33,059 bases of DNA from an uncultured Oscillospiraceae bacterium (GCA_910585815.1 CAJUFJ010000039.1:1-33059), one strand, 5' to 3'. Shown: positions 21,978-30,417, counted from the stretch's first letter. Numbers and translations are program-made. The notes: generated from the letters alone by a model not told the origin.

Positions 21978-22861
21978 ACGCTGGAATTTTAAAGGCCGAG
22001 GGCCTGTGCAAATCCTATAAGGACAAGGAGGTCCTTCACAACCTGGACCTGACCATCGAGCCGGGGAAAATCTACGGCCTTATCGGCCGGAACGGCGCGG
22101 GCAAGACCACCCTTCTCGGCATCCTCACCGCCCAGAACACTAAGAACAGCGGCTCCGTCACCTACAACGGCCAGCCGGTGTGGGAGAATCAGAAAGCCCT
22201 CAACGATATCTGCTTCTCCCGGGAGCTCCAGGCCACCCTGTTCTCTGGGCCCAACAACCTGAAGGTGAAGCACTACCTCAAGTCTGCCGCCATCTACTAC
22301 CCAAACTGGGATATGGACTACGCCCTGCGGCTGCTGGACGAGTTCAAGCTGGAGACTAAGAAAAAAATCTCCCAGCTGTCCAAGGGCCAGATGTCCATGG
22401 TGACCATCCTCATCGCCCTGGCCAGCCGGGCCCCCATCACCATCCTGGACGAGCCCGCCGCCGGGCTGGACGTGGTCATGCGGGAGCGGTTCTACCAGCT
22501 CCTTTTGGAGGACTTCGCCCAGACCAACCGCACCTTCATCGTCTCCACCCATATCATTGAGGAGGCCGCCTCTGTCTTTGAGCGGGTCATCATCCTGGAC
22601 GAGGGCCGCATCCTCGAAAACACAGACACCGAGGAGCTCATTGGTCAGTTCCGCTATGTCTCCGGCCGGGACGACGTGGTGGACCAGGTGTGCAACGGGC
22701 TCCAGGTGCTCTCCACCCACCAGATGGGCCGGCACAAGACGGTGGCCGTCCGGGGGGACATGGTCAAGCTGGAGGCGGCCTGGGAGGCCGATGTGGACAT
22801 CGCTCCCATGAACCTGCAAAACGTCTTCGTGTCCCTGTGCGGCCACGGGGATGCCCAGTAA
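21974..22861 (+). CDS. ABC transporter ATP-binding protein
   Basis: 295 residues. Walker A GRNGAGKTT (38-46), signature LSKGQ (135-139), Walker B ITILDEP (D159, E160) and the switch histidine in STHI (near 198) are all present, so it should be an active ATPase. The C-terminal 70 residues are a typical regulatory extension. It overlaps the regulator and is followed after 12 bases by the first permease; with the two membrane proteins it forms an exporter of the Ytr/antimicrobial-resistance type. The substrate cannot be read from sequence. Confidence 0.92.
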   Translation: MNAGILKAEGLCKSYKDKEVLHNLDLTIEPGKIYGLIGRNGAGKTTLLGILTAQNTKNSGSVTYNGQPVWENQKALNDICFSRELQATLFSGPNNLKVKHYLKSAAIYYPNWDMDYALRLLDEFKLETKKKISQLSKGQMSMVTILIALASRAPITILDEPAAGLDVVMRERFYQLLLEDFAQTNRTFIVSTHIIEEAASVFERVIILDEGRILENTDTEELIGQFRYVSGRDDVVDQVCNGLQVLSTHQMGRHKTVAVRGDMVKLEAAWEADVDIAPMNLQNVFVSLCGHGDAQ

Positions 22862-22873
22862 GGGGGGAGCGAA

Positions 22874-23569
22874 ATGGTGAAATCCTTCCGGTTTCTTCTC
22901 AGCTATTCCTGGGTCAACCTGGGGGCGGTCTTCGGCTTTGCCGCCATCGTGATTGTGGGCTGTTACATCACCGGTGTGCCCGGCAACCCCAATGTGGGCA
23001 ACCTCTTTGAAACCTACTACGCCATGTTCCCCACTATGATCCTGCTGTGTCTGTTCCTCTACGCCTTCGCCATGTGCACCAACAACCTGAATCTGGGGCT
23101 GTCCATGGGAGCCCGGCGAAGGGATTTCTTCTGGGCCATTCAGGGCAATATGGCCTTCTGCGCGGTGGTCTGCTGGGGGCTTCAGCTGTTTATGTCCGCC
23201 TTCCCCGCCCTTGCCAACTGGGAGATACGGGACAAATGGGCTTTGCTGGACCTGTTCGACGGCCGGGTGTGGGTCTTCCCTCTGGTGTGCATGGTGCTGA
23301 TGGTGCTGGGCTGCCTCAGCGGGCTGGTGCTGGTGAAAAGCAAGATTTTGGGCACCATTCTGGTCGCAATATCCATCTTTGTGATGATTTTTGTCTCAGC
23401 GTTTATGATCCTCTCCGCCGACACCGGGGTTATGAACTACCTGGTGGAGACGGAGTGGGGCTGGCTGTGGACCACTCTGCCCAGGATCATGATTGCCGTG
23501 CTGTCCGCCGGCGCGGTGGGCGGAGAATTCCTGATCTGGAAGGTTGTCCAGCGTTATGTTGTGAGGTGA
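22874..23569 (+). CDS. ABC transporter membrane protein (first)
   Basis: 231 residues with about six hydrophobic segments (for example VNLGAVFGFAAIVIVGCYI, MILLCLFLYAFAMC, PLVCMVLMVLGCLSGLVL, ILVAISIFVMIFVSAFMIL). A cytoplasmic SMGARRRDFFWAIQ loop between segments two and three resembles the coupling region of ABC-2-like permeases. GGGGGGAG is before the ATG. It partners the ATPase upstream and the permease seven bases downstream. Confidence 0.8.
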   Translation: MVKSFRFLLSYSWVNLGAVFGFAAIVIVGCYITGVPGNPNVGNLFETYYAMFPTMILLCLFLYAFAMCTNNLNLGLSMGARRRDFFWAIQGNMAFCAVVCWGLQLFMSAFPALANWEIRDKWALLDLFDGRVWVFPLVCMVLMVLGCLSGLVLVKSKILGTILVAISIFVMIFVSAFMILSADTGVMNYLVETEWGWLWTTLPRIMIAVLSAGAVGGEFLIWKVVQRYVVR

Positions 23570-23575
23570 GTCGAG

Positions 23576-24364
23576 ATGCTGAAAAAATTTCAAAAGCTGG
23601 TAAAGCTGAATCTGGACGACCTGGCCCTCTACCTGGCGGTGGAGGGGGGCCTGTTCCTGGTGATCCAAATTATCATCGGGTGCGTCATGCACTTTGGCCG
23701 GCCGGACACCAGCGTCACTGTGTCCTGCATTCTGTTCCCCATTGTGGGCGGGTTTACCGCCCTGATTGCCGGGATTTCCCACGTGGGGGTCAGCTTTGAC
23801 CAGGCCCTGCGCTTCGGCCAGACCCGGAAGCGGGCCCTGGGCCTGACCCTGGGGCTGTGCGCCTTCGAGTCCGCCTTTGCCCTGGCCCTGGGCGGAGTGC
23901 TGGCCGCTGTGGAGCGCTTCCTCTGCGTCCCTCTGTGGGCAAATTTGGCGGGGATGAACGGCTGGGTGATGGGAGGGTCTGGTGTGATGGAATTTGCGGT
24001 CTCTCCCGGCCACGACGCTCCCATTAGCGGGAAGGTCTTTGAGAATATGGCCGGGGAGCTGGTCCCCGTGCCGGAAAAGACCCTGATTATTGAGGCCTTC
24101 ACCCTGGACTGGTACTGGTGGCTGCTGATCTTCGCCCTGGCCGTAACCGGCGGGCTCATCGTGGGGGCGCTGCTCCAGCGGTTCGGCGGCAAGGGCGGCT
24201 GGATCATCTGGGGTATCTGCGTCGTTCCCATGCTCCTGCTCCAGATTTTTCCCCAGAAGCTGGTCTCCTCCGCTGAATTGATGATCCCTGTGCTGGCCGT
24301 CCTCTTTGTGGCCGGGTTCCTCTGGTCCGTCTGGTCCCTGCTCCACGCGGTGGTGAAGTCGTAG
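23576..24364 (+). CDS. ABC transporter membrane protein (second)
   Basis: 262 residues with about six hydrophobic segments (LAVEGGLFLVIQIIIGCVM, CILFPIVGGFTALIAGI, LTLGLCAFESAFALALGGVL, WWLLIFALAVTGGLIVGAL, and two at the C-terminus). A loop with FGQTRKRALG after the second segment mirrors the MGARRRDFF loop of the first permease, suggesting related, paired subunits. The external loop between segments three and four is long (about 125-175). It ends in TAG, a genuine stop since the next codons are not conserved-looking. Confidence 0.8.
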   Translation: MLKKFQKLVKLNLDDLALYLAVEGGLFLVIQIIIGCVMHFGRPDTSVTVSCILFPIVGGFTALIAGISHVGVSFDQALRFGQTRKRALGLTLGLCAFESAFALALGGVLAAVERFLCVPLWANLAGMNGWVMGGSGVMEFAVSPGHDAPISGKVFENMAGELVPVPEKTLIIEAFTLDWYWWLLIFALAVTGGLIVGALLQRFGGKGGWIIWGICVVPMLLLQIFPQKLVSSAELMIPVLAVLFVAGFLWSVWSLLHAVVKS

Positions 24365-24365
24365 G

Positions 24366-24390
24366 GAGAAAACGAGCGCCGGTGGCGCTC
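24366..24390 (-). terminator. Terminator between the convergent ABC operon and Na/Pi gene
   Basis: GAGCGCC/GGCGCTC, a 7-bp stem with a 3-base loop, followed by GTTTTCTCC on the reverse strand. It serves mainly the leftward Na/Pi gene. Confidence 0.65.
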
Positions 24391-24394
24391 CGGC

Positions 24395-26143
24395 CTAGCC
24401 GTCCAGAGCATATTTGTTGGCAAAGGCCTGAAACTGCCGCCGGTACTCCCCGCTGTCGCTGCGCAGCTCCCGCAGGGAGGCGTGGAGGTTGATGTTGTGC
24501 TGCGCAATATCAATGACGCACCCGGCAATGTTGGAGCAGTGGCCCGATGTGCGGTCCAGGTCGGTGAGCAGGTCCGACCAGACAAAGCCGGCGTCGATGG
24601 TACACTCCCCCTGCTGAAGGCGGAGTATGTGGCTGGTGCGCAGCTGTTCCTTCAGCCGGCTCACCACCTGGGTGAGGGGCTCTACCATTGCCGCGTGCTC
24701 CAGGTCGTTGTCCAGAAAGGCGGACAGGGTCAGGTCCAGCAGCTCCGAGACGGCGCGGGAGAGGTCGGCTAGCTCCCGGGAGGCGGCGGGGGTAAACCGG
24801 AGTTTCTTCTCCCGCATCTCCTCCGCCGACTCCACCAGGTTGACCGCATGGTCCGAAATGCGCTCCAGGTCGCCGATCATCTTCAACAGCTTGGCGGCCT
24901 CCGCGTGGTCCCCCGCGCTGATCTGCTTGGTGCTCAGCTTCACCAGATAGGTGCCCAGGGCGTCCTCGTAGTGGTCGGTTTTTTCCTCCTTCTCCCGGAT
25001 GGAGGCGGCCAGCTCGGCGGAATAGCGGTCCAGCAGAGCCAGGCTGTCTTTCAGCGCGGACACGGCAGTATGGGCCATATCCGCCGCCACCCCCCGGCAC
25101 TGCTCCAGGGCGATGGAGGGGGTGGTAAACAGGCGTTCGTCCAGCTCCACCCGGGCCTCCCGCTGGGCGTCGTCCGGGACCAGCCTTGTGACAAGCCGCT
25201 CCAGCAGACCGGACAGGGGGAGCATGAGCACGGTACACAGGAGGTTAAATGCGGAGTGGGCCGCGGCAATGCCGAACAGGGAGGTGGGCATGTCCAAAAA
25301 CGCGGGCTGGAGTACGGCCTGCACAAGCCAGAACACAGCCAGCCAGACGCCGGAGCCGATTACATTAAAAGAGAGGTGGACCAGAGCCGCCCGCCGGGCG
25401 TTTTTGTTGGCCCCCACGGAGGAGAGCATGGCGGTGACACAGGTGCCGATATTCTGCCCCATGATAATGGGGATCGCCGCGCCGTAGGATACTTGCCCTG
25501 TGACAGCCAGCGCCTGTAGAATACCCACCGAGGCGGAGCTGGACTGAATTACGGCCGTAAGAATGGCGCCGGCCAGCAGGCCAAGAAGGGGGTTCCGGAA
25601 CAGCAGAAAGAGCTCCTGAAAGGCGGGGATGTCCCCCAGCCCGGCCACGGCGGCGGCCATCTCCTCCATGCCGAACATCAGGGTGGCAAAGCCCAGAAGG
25701 ATCACGCCTGTGTCCTTTTTCTTGGTGCTTTTGCAGAACATGTAACAGATGATGCCAATAAAAGCCAGCACCGGGGTGAAGGAGGAGGGCTTCAGTAGCC
25801 GCACGAAAAGGTTTCCGCTCTCAATCCCGGCCAGGCTGAGCAGCCAGGCGGTGATGGTCGTGCCGATGTTGGCTCCCATAATCACGTTGATGGCCTGCTT
25901 CAAGGTCATAAGATTGGAGTTAACAAAGCCCACTACCATAACCGTGGCCGCAGAGGAGCTTTGAATAACAGCGGTGATGCTTAGTCCGGTGAGCAATCCG
26001 GCCAGCTTGCCCGTGGTGAGACGGCTCAGCAGCGTCCGCAGCCCGGTGCCGGCCCGCCGCTCCAGAGCCTGCCCCATCAGATTCATCCCGAATAGAAACA
26101 GACTCAGTCCGCCCAAAAGCTTCAATACCTGAAAAATATCCAT
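24395..26143 (-). CDS. Na+/phosphate symporter with PhoU-like C-terminal domain (NptA/PNaS type)
   Basis: 582 residues from the ATG at 26143; a TTG two codons earlier is also open. The two inverted repeats of the PNaS fold are clear: AVIQSSSAATVMVVGFVN with GANIGTTITAWL, and AVIQSSSASVGILQAL with GQNIGTCVTAML. Eight to ten hydrophobic segments occupy about 1-305. The rest, about 330-580, is helical and PhoU-like (ALKDSLALLDRYSAEL, MIGDLERISDHAVNL). It imports phosphate with sodium across the cytoplasmic membrane; the PhoU-like part probably regulates this. PHO-box-like hexamers lie upstream. Confidence 0.92.
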   Translation of the reverse strand: MDIFQVLKLLGGLSLFLFGMNLMGQALERRAGTGLRTLLSRLTTGKLAGLLTGLSITAVIQSSSAATVMVVGFVNSNLMTLKQAINVIMGANIGTTITAWLLSLAGIESGNLFVRLLKPSSFTPVLAFIGIICYMFCKSTKKKDTGVILLGFATLMFGMEEMAAAVAGLGDIPAFQELFLLFRNPLLGLLAGAILTAVIQSSSASVGILQALAVTGQVSYGAAIPIIMGQNIGTCVTAMLSSVGANKNARRAALVHLSFNVIGSGVWLAVFWLVQAVLQPAFLDMPTSLFGIAAAHSAFNLLCTVLMLPLSGLLERLVTRLVPDDAQREARVELDERLFTTPSIALEQCRGVAADMAHTAVSALKDSLALLDRYSAELAASIREKEEKTDHYEDALGTYLVKLSTKQISAGDHAEAAKLLKMIGDLERISDHAVNLVESAEEMREKKLRFTPAASRELADLSRAVSELLDLTLSAFLDNDLEHAAMVEPLTQVVSRLKEQLRTSHILRLQQGECTIDAGFVWSDLLTDLDRTSGHCSNIAGCVIDIAQHNINLHASLRELRSDSGEYRRQFQAFANKYALDG

Positions 26144-26190
26144 CAACAATTCCCGCCTTTCTCATTTACGGGTGTAGTTTACCAGAAAAA

Positions 26191-26230
26191 TGTTAAATTC
26201 ATGAGCAACGGCCGGTAAAATCCATGTAAA
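26191..26230 (-). promoter_or_regulatory. PHO-box-like hexamers upstream of the Na/Pi gene
   Basis: On the reverse strand TTTACA (26230-26225) and TTTACC (26219-26214) are 5 bases apart, and an exact TTAACA follows at 26196-26191. This resembles PhoP binding repeats of Firmicutes (TTAACA-type). The match is partial and no good -10/-35 pair was found, so it is tentative. Confidence 0.3.
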
Positions 26231-26271
26231 ATCACGGGACAGAGAAAAAATAAATTTTTTGGAAAAAGGGC

Positions 26272-26299
26272 TTGACTATGAAAGAAAAACTGCTATAAT
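26272..26299 (+). promoter_or_regulatory. Promoter of tRNA-Ser
   Basis: TTGACT (26272-26277), 16-base spacer, perfect TATAAT (26294-26299), 40 bases before the tRNA. Confidence 0.8.
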
Positions 26300-26338
26300 A
26301 CATAGTGCTGTTTCCCTGAGCCAAACAGCGGAATATAT

Positions 26339-26428
26339 GCAGTAGTATCGAAGTGGTCATAACGAGCACGACTGGAAATCGTGTAGCCTGATAAGGGCTC
26401 GAGGGTTCGAATCCCTCCTACTGCGCCA
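26339..26428 (+). tRNA. tRNA-Ser (anticodon GGA)
   Basis: 90 bases including CCA. The acceptor GCAGTAG pairs with CTACTGC. The anticodon stem CACGA/TCGTG holds loop CTGGAAA, anticodon GGA. A long variable arm (GTAGCCTGATAAGGGCTC) is typical of serine tRNAs. The T-arm is GAGGGTTCGAATCCCTC. CCA is encoded. Confidence 0.95.
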
Positions 26429-26436
26429 AAGTAGAC

Positions 26437-26474
26437 AAAACCTGCGTTTAACGATAGTTATACGCAGGTTTTAC
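26437..26474 (+). terminator. Terminator of tRNA-Ser
   Basis: An 11-bp stem (26437-26447 with 26462-26472), 14-base loop, with TTTT as part of the 3' arm followed by ACATTTCTT. It begins nine bases after the tRNA. Confidence 0.8.
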
Positions 26475-26523
26475 ATTTCTTAGTAGAATTGTATTAAAAC
26501 CGATACTAGAAATTGGCTATACT

Positions 26524-28037
26524 TAGGGTCAACTCGGCAACTTTAAACCGTGAGGAATGCAAGCAATAGGGTCAGAAATGTGGTAGAGTGGATCAAGGGA
26601 ATTGGGGAAGGGCAAGGAAAAAGCTTACACTAACAGGGGGCGGAACGGATGTATTAAGGACAACAGTCATCTTCGGATTGAAGATATCATCTTTCCATAT
26701 GGGAAACTGGAGCCGGAAACGATTGGGAGAAACTGTCGGCGCTGGTTCCGTGGGAGGTGGCGGAGGAACGGTATGCGGAGCGATTCGTGAACAACGGCCA
26801 CCCGGCCCATCCGGCACAGATGGCATTAGGAGCGCTGCTGATCCAGCGGCGTCTGAAATGCAGCGACCAGTGGCTGGTGAAACATGTCAGAGAGAATCCG
26901 TACCTGCAATATTTCATCGGTATGAAGGAGTACGGGCTGTGTCCATTTGGGGCGTCCACGCTGGTGGCGTTCCGGAAACAGTTCAGCGCGGAAGACCTAG
27001 CAGTAATTTTGGAGGCGTCTGTACCAAAATCGGAGACAGGGAAACAGAATGACTTAGGTGTTGGGAACGATCCGCCCAACAGCGGGACGATGGTTTTGGA
27101 CATCATTTACTGCCCTGCAGACATTACTTACCCCCAGGACATCAATCTGCTCAATCAGGCGCGGGAGAAAGCGGAGGAAACAGTGGACGAGTTGTGTAAA
27201 TCGGCAGGACAGAAGAAACCCCAGATGTACCGCAAGTGCGCCCAGAAGGACTATCTCCGTCTGTCCAAAGGCAAGAAACGCACTGGGAAAACGATCCGTA
27301 CAGCGATACGCAAACAGCTGCAATACATCCGCCGGGATGTGGGTTATATCGCTGAACTGGTTCAAAATGGCGCAAAATTGTCTTCATTGCAGGCGGACCG
27401 CCTGAATATTGTTACTACTGTCTATGAGCAATAGCGTCTCATGTTTGAATCCGGGACCCACAGCATTCCCCGACGCATCGTCAGTCTGGCCCAGCTCTGG
27501 ATCCGGCCCATCGTTCGGGGAAAGGCCCACGCCAACACCGGATTTGGTTCAAAACTACATATCAGTCTGGTGGATGGCTATGCTAGAATCGGTCGGCTGG
27601 ACTTCGAGCCGTTCAATGAATCAGAGGACCTCTGGCGGAAGATGGCCCGGTATCAGGAGCGATACGGCTGTTATCCGCAGTGCATTCTGGCGGACAAAAT
27701 CTGCTGCAGCCGCCAGACATTGGCTTTTTGCAAAGTGCATGGCATCTATCTGTCCGGTCCTGGGGAAGCCGCCAAAAGTTCCCGACCTGTCCCGCCAAGC
27801 GAAGAAACAGGAGTATCAGGACAGTTGCAACCGCAATGCTGTGGAGGGTGCTTGGGGGACGGTCAAGACCGCTTACGGCCTGGACCGCGTCATAGCACTT
27901 CTGTAGGAAACCGCTCTCTGTGTGATTGGCGTTGCCCTGCTGCTCTCGAACCTTTCCTTATCCCTGAGGTCCGCTCTTGCTCTGTTTTGCCTCATGTTTC
28001 TGATGATGGTTTTGTCTAGCGTGAGAAGTTGACCCTA
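26524..28037 (+). mobile_element. Degenerate insertion sequence (IS5/IS1182-like, DUF772-type transposase)
   Basis: 1514 bp bounded by perfect 11-bp terminal inverted repeats TAGGGTCAACT (26524-26534) and AGTTGACCCTA (28027-28037). It contains a single transposase reading with several lesions. I see no clear target-site duplication: the flanks are CTATACT and GGTAGGG. It inserted shortly after the tRNA-Ser terminator. The family assignment rests on the DUF772-like N-terminal domain. Confidence 0.85.
26602..28032 (+). pseudogene. Transposase, multiply disrupted
   Basis: Pieces in successive frames make one protein. The first (near 26650-26718) gives NSHLRIEDIIFPYGKLEPE; a missing A near 26718 shifts to WEKLSALVPWEVAEERYAERF and the DUF772-like region (HPAQMALGALLIQRRLKCSD, YFIGMKEYGLCPFG). 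TAG at 27432-27434 falls where EQ-Q-RLMF is expected. The same frame continues through GKAHANTGFGSKLHIS and ILADKICCSRQTLAFC. A shift near 27760 leads to GKPPKVPDLSRQAKKQEYQDSCNRNAVEGAWGTVKTAYGLDRV, then a second TAG at 27904-27906, and the frame ends with TGA at 28032 inside the right repeat. Both TAGs look like CAG to TAG changes. It cannot make an active enzyme. The exact start is uncertain, with no ATG in frame. Confidence 0.8.
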
Positions 28038-28155
28038 GGTAGGGCAGGGGTTTTACCCCTACCTATTTCTGTAAGGGGATAAAGCGGCATCGGAATAAGG
28101 CAAAGAGGGAAACAAGGCAAGGCAGCTTTCCTAAATTAATGGGGCAAGCGTAACG

Positions 28156-28192
28156 GCCCCGTTTCTCGTTTTGAGAAACGGGGCGGTTTTAT
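28156..28192 (+). terminator. Strong hairpin between IS and small XRE gene
   Basis: A perfect 12-bp stem (28156-28167 with 28173-28184) with a GTTTT loop, then GGTTTTATT on the forward strand. It ends rightward transcription from the IS and overlaps the last codon of the leftward regulator. A second, weaker hairpin (CCCC/GGGG with flanking CCTA/TAGG) lies at about 28037-28066. Confidence 0.75.
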
Positions 28193-28398
28193 TCCTCCAC
28201 AACGGTGAGGATATCGGTGAGCTGGCAGTCCAGCGCCTCGATGATGCGGCCCAGGTTGTAGCCGTCCAGGCGGCATACTTTGTTTTTATAGTAGCTGTCG
28301 ATAACATGATACTGGATGCCGGTACGCTTTGCAAGGTTGTATCGACTGATGCAATTAGCATCCAAATATTCAGCTAGACAAAACCGTACAACCTTCAT
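28189..28398 (-). CDS. Small XRE-family regulator
   Basis: 69 residues, almost entirely one Cro/C1-type helix-turn-helix (ISRYNLAKRTGIQYHVIDSYYKNK, GYNLGRIIEALDCQLTDIL), as in the HTH_26 group of small regulators. AGAGGG precedes the ATG at 28398. Its promoter (TTGTCA, 28452-28447; TATGAT, 28428-28423; 18-base spacer) shares the -35 region with the divergent promoter of the 49-residue gene, so binding there would control both. Confidence 0.8.
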   Translation of the reverse strand: MKVVRFCLAEYLDANCISRYNLAKRTGIQYHVIDSYYKNKVCRLDGYNLGRIIEALDCQLTDILTVVEE

Positions 28399-28445
28399 CG
28401 CTATACCCTCTTTTCAATATATATCATAAGAGAGTTATATGCCGG

Positions 28446-28493
28446 TTGACAAGCGGTGTATTATGGTATATTCTATATATAGTATATACTATA
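28446..28493 (+). promoter_or_regulatory. Forward promoter and 16-bp palindrome of the divergent regulator region
   Basis: Forward TTGACA (28446-28451) and TATTCT (28469-28474), 17-base spacer. Just downstream is TATAGTATATACTATA (28478-28493), a perfect 16-bp palindrome, 13 bases before the start of the 49-residue gene. The -35 overlaps that of the leftward regulator promoter. This arrangement suggests a repressor site for the XRE protein. Confidence 0.65.
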
Positions 28494-28506
28494 AGAGGTG
28501 AGCATT

Positions 28507-28656
28507 ATGACCGATTACCAAAAGCTGTACCATCTGCTGTTCAATGCCATCACCGACGCGCTGGAGGCGCTGGGGCGGCTGGATGTGCCGGCCGCCACCC
28601 GTCTGCTGGAGGAGGCGCAGACCCGGGCGGAGGACCACATCCTGGAGGAGCCGTAA
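28507..28656 (+). CDS. 49-residue helical protein
   Basis: Starts at ATG 28507 behind AAGAGGTGAGC and ends TAA at 28654-28656. The sequence is two amphipathic helices (DYQKLYHLLFNAITDALEAL, then VPAATRLLEEAQTRAEDHIL), negatively charged, with no membrane segment. I recall similar short proteins in clostridia without known function. It has its own promoter, a palindromic operator and a terminator, so it is a complete small transcription unit. Confidence 0.65.
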   Translation: MTDYQKLYHLLFNAITDALEALGRLDVPAATRLLEEAQTRAEDHILEEP

Positions 28657-28657
28657 A

Positions 28658-28690
28658 ACAGGGCGCGCCAGCCGGTGCGCCCTGTCTTTG
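28658..28690 (+). terminator. Terminator of the 49-residue gene
   Basis: ACAGGGCGC/GCGCCCTGT, a perfect 9-bp stem (28658-28666 with 28677-28685), followed by CTTTG. The T content is modest. Confidence 0.65.
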
Positions 28691-28723
28691 TGCCGGAAAA
28701 TTTGAAAACGTGAAAAATTTCTC

Positions 28724-28752
28724 TTGACTTTAGCGCTTCTTTGCGTTACACT
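28724..28752 (+). promoter_or_regulatory. Promoter of the sodium:solute symporter gene
   Basis: TTGACT (28724-28729) and TACACT (28747-28752) with 17-base spacing, about 50 bases before the start codon. Repeated GCG-TTT/AAAGCG elements around it could be operator sequence, but symmetry is imperfect. Confidence 0.6.
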
Positions 28753-28802
28753 TCAACGGAACAAAGCGTCAAAGTTGTGGCGCAGGAGAGGACTGTTTCG
28801 CA

Positions 28803-30377
28803 ATGGCAATCAAACTGATTATGCTGCTGGTGTTCTTCGGGGTAATGGTGGGCATCGGCCTGTACTGCCGCAAGAACGCCACCGACGTCAACGGCTTCGT
28901 ACTGGGCGGGCGCTCTGTGGGCCCCTGGCTCACCGCCTTCGCCTACGGCACCTCCTATTTCTCCGCCGTGGTCTTTGTGGGCTACGCCGGCCAGTTCGGC
29001 TGGAAATACGGCATCGCCGCCACCTGGGCGGGCATCGGCAACGCCATTCTGGGCTCTCTGCTGGCCTGGGTGGTGCTGGGCCGCCGCACCCGCATTATGA
29101 CCCAGCACCTGGACTCCGCCACCATGCCCGAGTTCTTCGGCAAGCGGTTCGGCTCCCAGTCGCTGAAAATCGCCGCCTCGGTGATTATCTTCATCTTCCT
29201 CATCCCCTACACCGCCAGCCTGTATAACGGCCTGTCCCGCCTGTTCGGCATGGCCTTCGACATCGACTACTCGGTGTGTGTCGTTGTTATGGCTATCCTC
29301 ACCGGCGTCTATGTGATTGCCGGGGGCTATATGGCCACCGCGATCAACGACTTTATCCAGGGCATTATCATGCTCTTTGGCATCAGCGCGGTGATTTTAG
29401 CGGTGCTGAACAGTCAGGGCGGCTTTATGGCGGCCCTCACCAAGCTGGCCCAGGTGTCCAACGAGACCGCCGCCGGCCCGGTGGCCGGGGCTCCCGGCGT
29501 GTTCGCCTCCTTCTTCGGTCCCGACCCGGTGAATCTGCTGGGCGTGGTGATTCTCACCTCTCTGGGCACCTGGGGCCTGCCCCAGATGGTGCAGAAGTTT
29601 TACGCCATCAAAAGCGAGAAGTCCATCAACACCGGCACGGTGATTTCCACCCTCTTTGCTATGGTGGTGTCCGGGGGCTGCTACTTCCTGGGGGGCTTCG
29701 GCCGGCTGTTTGCCGGTGAAATGCAGTACAACCCTGACGGCAGCATCGTGGGGGGCTTCGACTCCATCATCCCCACCATGCTCTCCGGCCTGCCCGACCT
29801 GCTCATTGCCGTGGTGGTGATTCTGGTGCTGTCCGCCTCCATGTCCACCCTCAGCTCCCTGGTGCTCACCTCCAGCTCCACCCTCACCCTGGACCTGCTG
29901 AAGGACCACGTGGTGAAGGATATGGACCAGAAAAAGCAGGTCTTTGTGATGCGCTGCCTGATTGTGGTGTTCATCGCCATCTCGGTGGTGCTGGCCATCA
30001 TCCAGTACCGCTCCACCGTCACCTTCATCGCTCAGCTTATGGGCGTGTCCTGGGGCGCCCTGGCCGGAGCCTTCCTGGCCCCCTTCCTCTACGGCCTGTA
30101 CTGGCGTGGGACCACCAAGCTCGCCTGCTGGGCCAGCTTCGTGTTCTCTACCGTGGTCATGCTGGCGGATATCTCCCCTGTGAGAGCCCACTTCCCCGCC
30201 CTGCTGGCCTCCCCCATCAACTGCGGCGCCTTCTGCATGATTGCCGGGCTGGTGATTGTGCCTGTGGTGTCCCTGTTCACTCCCAAGCCCAAGAAGGAAC
30301 TGGTGGACGACGCCTTTTCCTGCTATGAGGAGAAGGTCACCGTCCGCAAGAGCCAGGCCCTGGGCGACCCCCAGTAA
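28803..30377 (+). CDS. Sodium:solute symporter (SSS family)
   Basis: 524 residues with about 12-13 hydrophobic segments over the entire length. Typical SSS features: GGRSVGPWLTAFAYGTSYFSAVVFVGYAGQFGWKYG (about 36-70), PEFFGKRFGS, GGYMATAINDFIQGIIM (about 175-190), and VILVLSASMSTLSSLVLTSSSTLTLDL (about 340-365) lining the sodium site. The family includes PutP, PanF and sialic acid or sugar carriers; the substrate here cannot be decided, though the PutP/PanF branch looks nearest. GGAGAGG lies 14 bases before the ATG. It is a single-gene unit with promoter and terminator. There is high use of GC-rich codons as in the neighbouring chromosomal genes. Confidence 0.9.
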   Translation: MAIKLIMLLVFFGVMVGIGLYCRKNATDVNGFVLGGRSVGPWLTAFAYGTSYFSAVVFVGYAGQFGWKYGIAATWAGIGNAILGSLLAWVVLGRRTRIMTQHLDSATMPEFFGKRFGSQSLKIAASVIIFIFLIPYTASLYNGLSRLFGMAFDIDYSVCVVVMAILTGVYVIAGGYMATAINDFIQGIIMLFGISAVILAVLNSQGGFMAALTKLAQVSNETAAGPVAGAPGVFASFFGPDPVNLLGVVILTSLGTWGLPQMVQKFYAIKSEKSINTGTVISTLFAMVVSGGCYFLGGFGRLFAGEMQYNPDGSIVGGFDSIIPTMLSGLPDLLIAVVVILVLSASMSTLSSLVLTSSSTLTLDLLKDHVVKDMDQKKQVFVMRCLIVVFIAISVVLAIIQYRSTVTFIAQLMGVSWGALAGAFLAPFLYGLYWRGTTKLACWASFVFSTVVMLADISPVRAHFPALLASPINCGAFCMIAGLVIVPVVSLFTPKPKKELVDDAFSCYEEKVTVRKSQALGDPQ

Positions 30378-30417
30378 AACGAGTCCCGGTAAAAATTTTC
30401 CTCCCCCTCTTTCCAAT

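Noticed and set aside
26588..27052. Alternative frame of 154 residues at the IS 5' end.
   Set aside because: Gly-rich shadow of the transposase; the neighbouring frame carries the recognisable N-terminal sequence.
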